Below are positions 42,499-49,555 of a stretch of 64,000 bases of DNA, piece after piece. Positions within the stretch are counted from its first letter, which is position 1, and every line of letters begins with the position of its first letter. The position numbers and the translations under genes are program-made. This stretch comes from an uncultured Clostridia bacterium. GTDB lineage: Bacteria; Bacillota; Clostridia; Oscillospirales; Ruminococcaceae. The DNA is taken from contig CANQKD010000007.1 in NCBI GenBank assembly GCA_947624375.1, positions 1 through 64,000 of the forward strand. Reading direction: 5' to 3'. Under the pieces are notes generated by a model. It had not been told where the DNA came from and searched no databases. It saw only the letters and a list, made by a program, of their open reading frames with translations.

Positions 42499-43483
42499 GA
42501 TGATCCTCCTAAAGTTTTGTATGTTTGCGCTGTCGCGCACCCTGCTGGAGCTCACACGTTGACCGCCTGCGAGCAGTCGGTCAAGTGCAGAAAAAATCCC
42601 TCGCCGCCATAAACGGTCGGCGGCGCACACCTTGCGGTGTGACGGGCTTTTTTCGTTCAACGCCCCACAACGCGCAAAGGTTTTAATTCTTGTCAAGAAA
42701 GGGAAAGTTTTCGATCGACCCTTTTACAAAAGGGTCGTGGGGGTATGGGGGCAAAGCCCCCGAAACACGGAGTGCGCTCCGAAAAAGGTGAATTGAAAAA
42801 CAGTTCGGTGAACTGTTTTTCAAGAGGAAAATCCCTGCAAGAGAGGGATTTTCCTTTGAGAAGACCTTTGCTCTTTTGCCGCGTTCCATTCTGGAACGCC
42901 GTACAAAGTGAAAAGTTCTTATAAAATAAATCTATAAAGTATCCCCACCCACTAGCCACCCAACAGAGAGGGCATTGGCAGAATATTCTTCCAACAGCCT
43001 TTGAGGTGGGAGTGGATTTCTTTTTTGGGGAGTATATGTGGCAGTTGTATGGCGTTAAACAGCTCCTGCGGTGCACAACAGCGCAAACTTTTAAATAGCT
43101 ATTGCACACGCAAGCGCGCGCAGAAAAGAGGGCTATGTCTTACCAAAGGGGAGGCTCAGCTTTTAGAAGCAAGATAACTAGAGGCAAGAGGCAAGACGAG
43201 CGTTTGGAAAAATTCGCGCTAAACTGTAAAAAGAAATTTCTTGCCTCCTGCTTCTTGTAAATTGCAGGTATGGAAGACTGTCGCAAAGCCTTAAAAACCG
43301 TTTCTAACTTCTGACGTCTCACTTCTAACCTCTAGCAGCGGCGCGCACGTTGTGTTTTCGGGGACTCTGTCCCCGTACCCCTGCAAGCCTTTTGAAAAAG
43401 GCTTGACCGAAAACTTTTCCGTTTTGGTAAGGCAACTTTAGTGGGGCGTCAAACAGCTCCGCAGGCTTGCTGCGAAAGCAGCA
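42499..43483. repeat. Repeat island splitting the nitrogenase-like cluster
   Basis: About 985 bp with no gene. It contains a TTGACCG-type hairpin with CCGCCATAAACGGTCGGCGG and CACACC/GGTGTG stems (42555-42650), a forward modular element (42692-42915), a TTCC palindrome copy (42975-42994), GCAAGAR and GTTAGAR heptamers (about 43160-43340), a second GGGGA-CTCTGTCCCC hairpin and a GNRA hairpin next to the NifH-like stop. Confidence 0.7.
42692..42915 (+). repeat. Modular hairpin element, forward copy
   Basis: Prefix AAAGTTTTCGATCG; GACCC-TTTTACAAAA-GGGTC; GGGGGCAAAGCCCCC; GGTGAAT; AACAGTTC-GGT-GAACTGTT extended by TTGAAA/TTTCAA; AGGAAAATCCC / GGGATTTTCCT (42825-42835/42845-42855) with loop TGCAAGAGA; GCGTTCCATTCTGGAACGC near the end. 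Confidence 0.7.
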
Positions 43484-44239
43484 TTATATACTACATTCTG
43501 CAAGCAGATCATCAGCCAACGCGCGGTAGCACTGCGCCATTTCGCTCTCGGGAAAAGCTGCGACGACGGTGCGGCAAAGCTCTTCGGCTTCGGTTACTGT
43601 ATCGCTGCGAGGCAGATCGCCGACAATTTTAGTGTCCGCTTTTTTACACATCTGCTCTACCTTTTCATACTCGTTTTTAACATTGCGCCGATTAAGTATC
43701 ACGCCGCCGAGGCGCGCATAGCCCCTGCCGCGGAAGTTCTCTATCGCTGCGGCGATATTCTCGGCTGCGTGCAGAGCCATGTTTTCGCCCGATGTTACGA
43801 TGAAGACCGCATCGGCATAGCCCGAGCGCATGGGCATTGAAAAACCGCCGCACACGACATCTCCGAGGACATCGTAAAGCACGACATCGGGCGCGAATTT
43901 TTCGTAGGCGCCTTTCTCCTCCAGCTTTTCAAGCGCCGCGATAATTCCCCTGCCTGCGCAGCCCATGCCCGGGGTAGGGCCGCCTGCTTCGACACATATC
44001 ACGCCGCCCTCGCCGACAGATGCCATTTGCTCCAGCGAAAAGTCGTTTTTATGCTCTCTCACCAGACCGAGCACGGTGGGTATCTCTTTTTCGCCGCGCA
44101 AAAGCATGGTGGAATCGGCTTTGGGGTCGCAGCCTATCTGCATGACTTTCAGACCCTTTTGCGCCATTGCGACCGCGACATTTGAAACGGTGGTGGATTT
44201 GCCGATGCCGCCTTTTCCGTAAACTGCTATTTTAAGCAT
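43484..44239 (-). CDS. NifH-like nitrogenase iron protein homologue
   Basis: 251 residues. Dimeric Fe-protein family that passes electrons to a component 1 partner at the cost of ATP. P-loop GKGGIGKST (8-16), switch GCDPKADST, and both cluster cysteines: Cys94 in GPTPGMGCAGRG and Cys130 in LGDVVCGGFSMP. Arg97 next to Cys94 is the position ADP-ribosylated in NifH. The ATG at 44239 has GGAG upstream; a GTG three codons earlier is too close. It follows the ABC ATPase gene by 25 bp. Confidence 0.93.
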   Translation of the reverse strand: MLKIAVYGKGGIGKSTTVSNVAVAMAQKGLKVMQIGCDPKADSTMLLRGEKEIPTVLGLVREHKNDFSLEQMASVGEGGVICVEAGGPTPGMGCAGRGIIAALEKLEEKGAYEKFAPDVVLYDVLGDVVCGGFSMPMRSGYADAVFIVTSGENMALHAAENIAAAIENFRGRGYARLGGVILNRRNVKNEYEKVEQMCKKADTKIVGDLPRSDTVTEAEELCRTVVAAFPESEMAQCYRALADDLLAECSI

Positions 44240-44264
44240 ATGAAACACTCCATTATTCGATATT

Positions 44265-45320
44265 TTACTGCGCGTAGGTAGCCTTTACCGAAACGCCGCC
44301 CAGAAGTGATAGCTGCGAGACCAAGGTGGCAACTTCGCTGTCGGGGGCATCGAGGCTGAGGTTTATAATACTGGTTTCCTTGCCGCCCTTGCGGTAGGGA
44401 AGCCCCATTCTGCCTATGGTATACCGGCTGTATTTATGCAGTATTTTGTTGATCTTTTCCGCTTGTGAGCGGTCTTTGACTATTATTGAGACAACGGCTA
44501 TTGAGGAAGCGCTTTGTATATTTTCGCTGCCGTCGCTGAGCTCTATAGGAATGACTGTGCGGAATGTGTTGCTTTTGGTCTCTGCTTCGGTTATCACGGC
44601 GCGGACGCCGAATGCCTTTGAAATTGCGCTTTCTGTAACGGTCTCAGCGGTATTGCCGAAAACGCTGCCGCCCTGCGAGAGTATCAGAGAGCGGTTGGCT
44701 CTGCCCAGGGCGTGCTCGGGGTAGTGCGTATTGAAAATGCATATCATGCCGCTGCCAGCGAGTTTTGAGAGAATATCAAGCACTATAAGCTGGTTGCGAA
44801 AATCAAGGTTTGATTCGGGTTCGTCTAAGATAAGTATCTCGGGCTGACTTGCCAGTGCGCGTGCGATAAGTGTCATCTGAAGCTCACCGCCGCTTATTTG
44901 TCTACAGCTTTTTTGCGAGAGGTGCGATATTTTGAGCTGCTGCAAAATTTCTTCTGTACATTTAATATCCTCTTTCTTTGGCTGAGAGAACGCGCCTATG
45001 CGGCTGTTTCTGCCAAGAAGAACCATATCAAAAACCGTAGAATTGGGCGAAACACCTCTTGCCTGGGGGACATACGCGAGTTTACGCCACAGGGTACGAG
45101 GGGGCATTTTGTCAATTCGTTCGCCGTCTATAAAGCTGCCGCCCTCGCGCCATTTGAGCATACCCATAATACAGCGGAGCAGCGTTGTTTTGCCTGCGCC
45201 GTTGGGTCCTAAAACTGCTACTAAGTCTCCGTTTGAGGCTGAAAACTCAACGCCGGAAAAGAGCATTTTATCGCCATTTTTATCGTATGCAAAACTGCCG
45301 TTTTTAACCTCTATCGTCAC
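44265..45320 (-). CDS. ABC importer ATPase fused to a TM1266-type regulator domain
   Basis: 351 residues. An N-terminal FecE/BtuD-like ATPase has Walker A GPNGAGKTT, signature ISGGELQMTLIARAL and Walker B ILILDEPESNLDF. After a Ser-rich spacer, residues about 270-351 form a second domain (VVSIIVKDRSQAEKINKILHK, YTIGRMGLPYR, LSLLGGVSVKATYAQ) matching the small TM1266-type protein encoded at the head of the same operon. That domain has an ACT/NikR-C-like pattern. It starts with GTG, overlapping the permease stop (GTGA). The fusion suggests ligand sensing by the transporter itself. Confidence 0.9.
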   Translation of the reverse strand: MTIEVKNGSFAYDKNGDKMLFSGVEFSASNGDLVAVLGPNGAGKTTLLRCIMGMLKWREGGSFIDGERIDKMPPRTLWRKLAYVPQARGVSPNSTVFDMVLLGRNSRIGAFSQPKKEDIKCTEEILQQLKISHLSQKSCRQISGGELQMTLIARALASQPEILILDEPESNLDFRNQLIVLDILSKLAGSGMICIFNTHYPEHALGRANRSLILSQGGSVFGNTAETVTESAISKAFGVRAVITEAETKSNTFRTVIPIELSDGSENIQSASSIAVVSIIVKDRSQAEKINKILHKYSRYTIGRMGLPYRKGGKETSIINLSLDAPDSEVATLVSQLSLLGGVSVKATYAQ

Positions 45321-46333
45321 AGGCTCTCACCTCCGCTGCGGCGCATGAGCAGTATGAAAAACGGCGCGCCAATTATTGCGGTAAGCACAGAAATTGGTAT
45401 CTGCGCGGCTGAAATGCTTCTTGCAAGGGTATCTACCACGACCATAAACGCTGCGCCTATACATATTGAGGCAGGCAGGATATTGCGGTGGTCGCTGCCG
45501 AAAGCCATGCGGCAGATGTGGGGTATCAGAAGCCCTACCCAGCCGACCTGACCGCACATTGAAACGCACGATGCGGTAACGGCGGTGGCGCACACAATGG
45601 TGACTACACGCAAAAGGCGTATGTTAGCGCCGAGGGAGACGGCTTCGTCCTGCGAGAGTGGAAGGATATTCAGTTTCCAGCGCAGGGCGAAAAGTACTGC
45701 AATACCTATTATAATAACGGGTGCGCCCAATGCCAGCGATTTGTAGCCTGCGCCCGAGAGGCTGCCCATGAGCCAGTAGGTTATGGCAGGCAGCTGGGTT
45801 TCGGTATCGGCGACGAATTTTACGAGCGACACCAGGGCGGAAAAGAGCGAACCTATCATTATTCCTGCGAGGACGACGGAGCTAAGACCGCTTCTGCCGC
45901 CTTTTCCGCTAGCCGCCAGCCAGGTGAGCACAACTGCTGAAATGCCGCCTGCAAACGCTGTGAGCTGAATGCCTATCATGCCAAATCCCAGCAGCATTGC
46001 GACTGCCGCGCCGAACGATGTGCCCGATGCCACGCCCAGTGTATCGGGGGTAGCCAGGGGGTTTGAAAACAGGCTTTGAAAGGCCAATCCCGCGACTGAG
46101 AGCCCTGCGCCGCAAAGGAGCGCGAGCAAGATCCTCGGCAGGCGTATATTCCACACGACAAGTGCCGCGCCTTTTAGCTCTTTGCCTGCTATGCCGTTGC
46201 GCAGAGCGGAGAGTATCTGTGCAGGTGAGTAGCTTATTCTGCCAATGCACAGAGCGGCTATAGATATAATAACGGGAAGCACGACAAGCACTAGTGCGGC
46301 TAAAACACCTATTTTTCGCCTGTTTTTACTCAT
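45317..46333 (-). CDS. ABC importer permease, FecCD/BtuC family
   Basis: 338 residues with about nine to ten TM helices. Family motifs include NIRLPRILLALLCGAGLSVAGLAFQ, NPLATPDTLGVASG, LSQDEAVSLGA and GWVGLLIPHICRM. It would form the membrane channel for the chelate bound by the lipoprotein at 38812. Starts inside the last codons of the TM1266-type gene (8-bp overlap). Confidence 0.94.
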   Translation of the reverse strand: MSKNRRKIGVLAALVLVVLPVIISIAALCIGRISYSPAQILSALRNGIAGKELKGAALVVWNIRLPRILLALLCGAGLSVAGLAFQSLFSNPLATPDTLGVASGTSFGAAVAMLLGFGMIGIQLTAFAGGISAVVLTWLAASGKGGRSGLSSVVLAGIMIGSLFSALVSLVKFVADTETQLPAITYWLMGSLSGAGYKSLALGAPVIIIGIAVLFALRWKLNILPLSQDEAVSLGANIRLLRVVTIVCATAVTASCVSMCGQVGWVGLLIPHICRMAFGSDHRNILPASICIGAAFMVVVDTLARSISAAQIPISVLTAIIGAPFFILLMRRSGGESL

Positions 46334-46610
46334 CGGTGCGCGCCCCGTTTTTTGATGTTACGTTTGAATACGCAGCCTTTGCCGATACGCCGTCAAGCCT
46401 GCCTATTTTGCCCGAAAGCGCGCTGATAACGCTTTGCGGTGCGTTCACTGCAACGCTGATTATATTTATACCCAGCTCGTGATAGGGTATGCCCATTCTG
46501 CCTATCATATAACTGCTGTACTCGTGCAAAATGGCGTTCAAAGCTTCTACGCTTTCACTTTTTTCAACTATTATGCCTATAATGGCAACTCTGTTTTCTA
46601 TGCTTTCCAT
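46326..46610 (-). CDS. TM1266-type regulator (putative Fe-hydrogenase-system regulator family)
   Basis: 94 residues. Short ACT/NikR-C-like domain: VAIIGIIVEKSESVEALNAILHEYSSYMIGRMGIPY and KIGRLDGVSAKAAYS. Family members usually accompany [FeFe]-hydrogenase maturation genes; the mechanism is unknown. It matches the C-terminal domain of the ABC ATPase two genes downstream. First gene of the cluster, starting at 46610 after GAGAGG and downstream of an attenuator-like hairpin. Confidence 0.85.
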   Translation of the reverse strand: MESIENRVAIIGIIVEKSESVEALNAILHEYSSYMIGRMGIPYHELGINIISVAVNAPQSVISALSGKIGRLDGVSAKAAYSNVTSKNGARTDE

Positions 46611-46620
46611 GGTGTACCTC

Positions 46621-46675
46621 TCAAAAAAATACAAAAATTTAAGACTGCCCTCACCCACAAGGGGCAAAGGCAGTC
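46621..46675 (-). terminator. Intrinsic terminator inside the leader (attenuator)
   Basis: GACTGCC pairs with GGCAGTC around an internal CCCC/GGGTG region, followed by TTAAATTTTTG and a TTTTTTT run. It lies before the first gene of the cluster, so readthrough must be controlled. Confidence 0.75.
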
Positions 46676-46779
46676 TTTGTGCACCGGCTGAACCGCAAGC
46701 GGTTAATTACGGTTAGTCGCAAATATTAACTGTCTGCCGCTTTCACCTCAATAAAAATTTTGGTGTCAGGTGCATTAAC
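46676..46779 (-). promoter_or_regulatory. Structured leader, riboswitch candidate
   Basis: About 100 nt between the start point and the terminator hairpin. Visible pairings are CACCT with AGGTG near the 5' end, GTTAAT with ATTAAC, and AACCGC-TT-GCGGTT. It does not match the cobalamin, Moco, SAM, NiCo or THF consensus patterns I know. Its place ahead of a chelate importer suggests ligand- or metal-responsive attenuation; this is inference. Confidence 0.5.
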
Positions 46780-46785
46780 ATATAT

Positions 46786-46814
46786 ATTGTAACATACGGC
46801 GGCGCGGTTGTCAA
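46786..46814 (-). promoter_or_regulatory. Consensus promoter of the nitrogenase-like/ABC cluster
   Basis: Minus strand TTGACA (46809-46814), 17 bp, TACAAT (46786-46791). It is back to back with the promoter at 46840. Confidence 0.85.
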
Positions 46815-46839
46815 GTATTCTTTCAAGAAAATTTACATC

Positions 46840-46868
46840 TTGACAAGCGGCGGAAAAAGTGTCATAAT
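46840..46868 (+). promoter_or_regulatory. Sigma-A promoter of the acyl-CoA synthetase gene
   Basis: TTGACA at 46840-46845 and CATAAT at 46863-46868, 17-bp spacer. Confidence 0.85.
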
Positions 46869-46940
46869 ATAAAGTGTAAAAGTATGAAAGCTTTAAATCT
46901 TTAAATACATAAAATATAAAAAAACAAAGGAGAAATTTTT

Positions 46941-48587
46941 ATGCCCATTACCGAGATACTTGAACGCAACGCAGCACAGTTTGGCGGCGACATCGCGCTG
47001 GTGGAGGTAAACCCCGAGATACAGGAGAAAAGGCGCGTAACTTGGCGCGAATATGAGCTTATTGAGCCGGGAGAGTTCTGCCACTACCGCCGCGAGATAA
47101 CGTGGGGAGTATTCAATGAAAAGGCGAACCGCTTTGCGAATCTGCTGCTCAGCCGCGGCATAAAAAAGGGTGATAAGGTAGGCGTTTTGCTGATGAACTG
47201 CCTTGAATGGCTGCCCATTTATTTTGGCATACTGAAGACCGGTGCGCTGGCGGTGCCGCTGAATTTCAGGTATACGAGCGACGAGATAAAATACTGTCTT
47301 GACCTGGCGCAGTGCGATGTGCTGGTGTTTGGCCCTGCGTTTATAGGCAGGGTAGAGGAGATAGCTGACGACATTATAAAGAACCGTCTGCTGTTTTATG
47401 TTGGCGGCGGTGTTGACAGCGCGTGCCCCTCTTTTGCGGAAGATTACGACCAGCTGGCGGCGAATTGCTCGAGTATTTCGCCCGACATAAAGCTGACCGA
47501 TGACGACTATGCCGCGATATATTTTTCATCGGGCACGACGGGTTTTCCGAAGGCGATTCTGCACAAGCACAGAAGTCTTATGCAGTCGTGCGAGGTGGAG
47601 CAGAATCACCACGGTCAGACGAAAGACGATGTGTTTTTGTGCATACCGCCGCTTTACCACACGGGCGCGAAGATGCACTGGTTCGGGTCGTTCCTTGTGG
47701 GGGCGAAGTCGGTTTTGCTGCGCGGTGTAAAGCCCGAGATGATAATAGAAACTGTATCGAAAGAAAAATGCACGATAGTCTGGCTTTTAGTGCCGTGGGC
47801 GCAGGACATTCTGGACGCTATTGACAGAGGCGACATTGATCTGAGCAAATACGAGCTTTCGCAGTGGAGGCTCATGCACATAGGTGCGCAGCCTGTTCCG
47901 CCGAGCCTTATAACGCGCTGGCTGTCGAAGTTCCCTCATCATCAGTACGACACAAACTACGGACTTAGTGAGTCGATAGGTCCGGGCTGCGTGCATCTGG
48001 GTGTTGAGAACGTACATAAAGTTGGTGCTATAGGCAAGGCAGGCTACGGCTGGCAGACGAAGATAATTGACGAAAACGGCAACAACGTTGAGCGCGGCAA
48101 GGTAGGCGAACTGTGCGTTAAGGGTCCGGGCGTGATGGAATGTTACTTCAACGATGAAAAGGCGACCAGTGAAGTGCTGAAAGACGGCTGGCTGCTCACC
48201 GGTGACATGGCGCAGGAGGATGAGGACGGGTTTATTTTCCTTGTTGACCGCAAAAAGGACGTTATTATTTCTGGCGGTGAGAACCTTTACCCGGTGCAGA
48301 TAGAGGATTTTATCCGCCGCAGCGACAAGGTGAAAGACGTTGCTGTTATAGGCTTGCCCGACAAGCGCCTTGGTGAGATCGCCGCCGCGATAGTTGAGAT
48401 AAAGCCTGAGTGCGAGTGCACCGAGGAGGAAATGGAGAAATTCTGCAACGGTCTGCCGCGATACAAAAGACCGCACAAGTTTATATTTGCTGCTATTCCG
48501 CGCAACGCCACAGGCAAGATCGAAAAGCCCAAGCTTCGCGAGATATACTGCGGCGAGAGCCTGGTCGCTTCGCAGAACAAAGGATAG
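46941..48587 (+). CDS. AMP-binding acyl-CoA synthetase/ligase
   Basis: 548 residues. ANL-superfamily enzyme that activates a carboxylic acid as acyl-AMP and then forms acyl-CoA. Motifs: YFSSGTTGFPKA (AMP binding), GLSES, DGWLLTGDMA, VDRKKDVIISGGENLYPVQIE and the catalytic lysine in PRNATGKIEK. The acid substrate cannot be told from sequence by eye. No signal peptide. The gene stands alone with its own promoter and terminator. Start after AAAGGAG. Confidence 0.93.
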   Translation: MPITEILERNAAQFGGDIALVEVNPEIQEKRRVTWREYELIEPGEFCHYRREITWGVFNEKANRFANLLLSRGIKKGDKVGVLLMNCLEWLPIYFGILKTGALAVPLNFRYTSDEIKYCLDLAQCDVLVFGPAFIGRVEEIADDIIKNRLLFYVGGGVDSACPSFAEDYDQLAANCSSISPDIKLTDDDYAAIYFSSGTTGFPKAILHKHRSLMQSCEVEQNHHGQTKDDVFLCIPPLYHTGAKMHWFGSFLVGAKSVLLRGVKPEMIIETVSKEKCTIVWLLVPWAQDILDAIDRGDIDLSKYELSQWRLMHIGAQPVPPSLITRWLSKFPHHQYDTNYGLSESIGPGCVHLGVENVHKVGAIGKAGYGWQTKIIDENGNNVERGKVGELCVKGPGVMECYFNDEKATSEVLKDGWLLTGDMAQEDEDGFIFLVDRKKDVIISGGENLYPVQIEDFIRRSDKVKDVAVIGLPDKRLGEIAAAIVEIKPECECTEEEMEKFCNGLPRYKRPHKFIFAAIPRNATGKIEKPKLREIYCGESLVASQNKG

Positions 48588-48604
48588 TAAGTGTACAAAA
48601 AATT

Positions 48605-48640
48605 CCCTGCTCACGCTTTGTGTGGGCAGGGGCATTTTTG
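48605..48640 (+). terminator. Rho-independent terminator
   Basis: CCCTGCTCAC / GTGGGCAGGG hairpin followed by GCATTTTTG. Confidence 0.85.
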
Positions 48641-48678
48641 TACGTATATTATTATAACATATGCCGTGCAAAAACCTC

Positions 48679-48707
48679 TTGACAAATAAATTTGTTTGGT
48701 GTATAAT
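48679..48707 (+). promoter_or_regulatory. Consensus promoter of the antitoxin RNA
   Basis: TTGACA at 48679-48684 and TATAAT at 48702-48707, 17-bp spacer, directed towards the small toxin gene. Confidence 0.85.
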
Positions 48708-48714
48708 ATAAATA

Positions 48715-48812
48715 GAAAAAGGAGCACCGGCTTAGACTAAGCGGTTGTTTCCTAAAGTTTTGACTAAAAAATAGCCGCAACAATTAGGCAAGCTGTGCGG
48801 TTATTTTTTTAT
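48715..48812 (+). ncRNA. Putative antisense antitoxin RNA of a type I toxin system
   Basis: A roughly 100-nt RNA predicted from the consensus promoter to the ATAGCCGCA...TGTGCGGTTAT hairpin with TTTTTTT. Its 3' part is complementary to the 3' end of the convergent toxin mRNA. Its 5' part (GCACCGGCTTA...GCGGTTGTTTCC) repeats, in the same sense, the 5' leader of the toxin mRNA. The convergent genes and shared terminator resemble the par/Fst locus layout of plasmid pAD1. Confidence 0.7.
48770..48812. terminator. Bidirectional terminator shared by toxin and antitoxin RNAs
   Basis: ATAGCCGCA and TGTGCGGTTAT form an imperfect stem with a T run on one side and, on the other strand, TATTTTTTAG. The toxin stop codon lies at the edge of the stem. 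Confidence 0.7.
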
Positions 48813-48878
48813 GTGCTTTATGATCTCGTCAATAACGACTAAAATCAACAATGTAAGAGCTAATATAGCAACTTGCAT
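48801..48878 (-). CDS. Type I toxin: 25-residue membrane peptide
   Basis: A 25-codon gene. The peptide is one hydrophobic helix (QVAILALTLLILVVI), then DE, and a basic tail IIKHIKK, the build of Fst/holin-like type I toxins that damage the membrane. A purine-rich AAAGGGGTGG site lies upstream, with a long structured leader from the promoter at 48973-49002. Converges on the antisense RNA. Family assignment is by architecture, not by close sequence match. Confidence 0.75.
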   Translation of the reverse strand: MQVAILALTLLILVVIDEIIKHIKK

Positions 48879-48972
48879 GAACACCACCCCTTTCTCCTGT
48901 GTATTATTGGCTTTCGCCCTACAGGATAAGGGAACAACCGCTACCGTAGTCATATAAGCCGGTGCTGTAAAT

Positions 48973-49002
48973 ATTATAGCACATCTTGTCGCTTTATGTC
49001 AA
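48973..49002 (-). promoter_or_regulatory. Promoter of the toxin mRNA
   Basis: Minus strand TTGACA (48997-49002), 18 bp, TATAAT (48973-48978). It yields a leader of about 85-90 nt that begins near CAGCACCGGCTTA, shared with the antitoxin RNA. Confidence 0.8.
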
Positions 49003-49026
49003 CCCTCGGTGCTTTTCAAAAATCCC

Positions 49027-49055
49027 TTGACAAATATATTTTCACGGTGTATAAT
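49027..49055 (+). promoter_or_regulatory. Promoter of a second antitoxin-like RNA
   Basis: TTGACA at 49027-49032 and TATAAT at 49050-49055, 17-bp spacer; closely similar to the promoter at 48679. Confidence 0.75.
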
Positions 49056-49061
49056 ATAAAT

Positions 49062-49140
49062 ATAGAAGAGATACCGGCTGGTACGATAGCGGCTAGCTCC
49101 CAAAAGTATGATTAAAAATAATCGCTGCGTTTTGGAAGGG
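49062..49140 (+). ncRNA. Orphan antitoxin-like RNA, 3' end lost
   Basis: Starts like the antitoxin RNA at 48715: ATACCGGCTGGTACGATAGCGGCTAGCTCCC, split here as ATACCGGCTGG and TAGCGGCTAGCTCCC, then AAAAGTATGATTAAAAATAA and TCGCTGCG. The terminator half and any toxin gene are missing; a MITE begins where they would be. It may be a decoy or remnant. Confidence 0.5.
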
Positions 49141-49220
49141 TGAAATGCTCCCCATTTGTTAGACAATATGGTATAATAGAAATATACCCGAAAAGAGTCT
49201 AATGAAAGGGGAGCATTTCA
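49141..49220. mobile_element. 80-bp MITE-like element
   Basis: Terminal inverted repeats TGAAATGCTCCCC / GGGGAGCATTTCA are perfect over 13 bp (49141-49153 and 49208-49220) and extend to TTAGAC after a 5-bp variable gap. The centre has a TATAAT sequence. It looks like the two ends of an insertion sequence joined after internal deletion. Target duplication not evident. Confidence 0.65.
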
Positions 49221-49237
49221 TTTTTGCAAAGCGCATT

Positions 49238-49555
49238 TTATATATGTTTCGCGATAAGCTCTGTTACAAAAACTGCCGCTGAACAGCACATGGCTACTGT
49301 GAGAAGACCGCGTTCTTTATACGCCAGAAGCACTGCCACCGCCAGAGCCGCAACGCCTGCAACTATCATGTCGGGAGAGAAAAATATCTCGGGCACGGTC
49401 ATTACCGCTAAGACGGCATACGGCACATAGTACAGAAAACTTTTGGCAAAGCGGCTTTTTATCTGTTTGCTGAACATTGCAAACGGCACTGCTCTTATAA
49501 GATATGTGACCACTGCCATTACCGCGAGGTAGGGTAAAAATTTTTCAAAACTCAT
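49238..49555 (-). CDS. azlD: AzlD-type branched-chain amino acid exporter subunit
   Basis: 105 residues, four hydrophobic segments, with the family pattern YLIRAVPFAMF near the start and SFLYYVPYAVLAVMTVPEI. It works with AzlC in export of branched-chain or related amino acids. Starts inside the azlC stop (ATGA overlap). Confidence 0.92.
   Translation of the reverse strand: MSFEKFLPYLAVMAVVTYLIRAVPFAMFSKQIKSRFAKSFLYYVPYAVLAVMTVPEIFFSPDMIVAGVAALAVAVLLAYKERGLLTVAMCCSAAVFVTELIAKHI

Noticed and set aside
42499-42696. N-terminal extension of the NifK-like protein
   Set aside because: The added residues come from repeat sequence; the ATG at 42498 has a strong AGGAGG site.
37920-46610. True nitrogen-fixation locus
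   Set aside because: No nifE, nifN or nifB, the D-like protein is short and lacks a P-cluster cysteine, and the neighbours are importer genes.
46676-46779. Cobalamin or molybdenum-cofactor riboswitch
   Set aside because: The consensus cores I know for these families could not be found in the leader, so only an unnamed candidate is reported.
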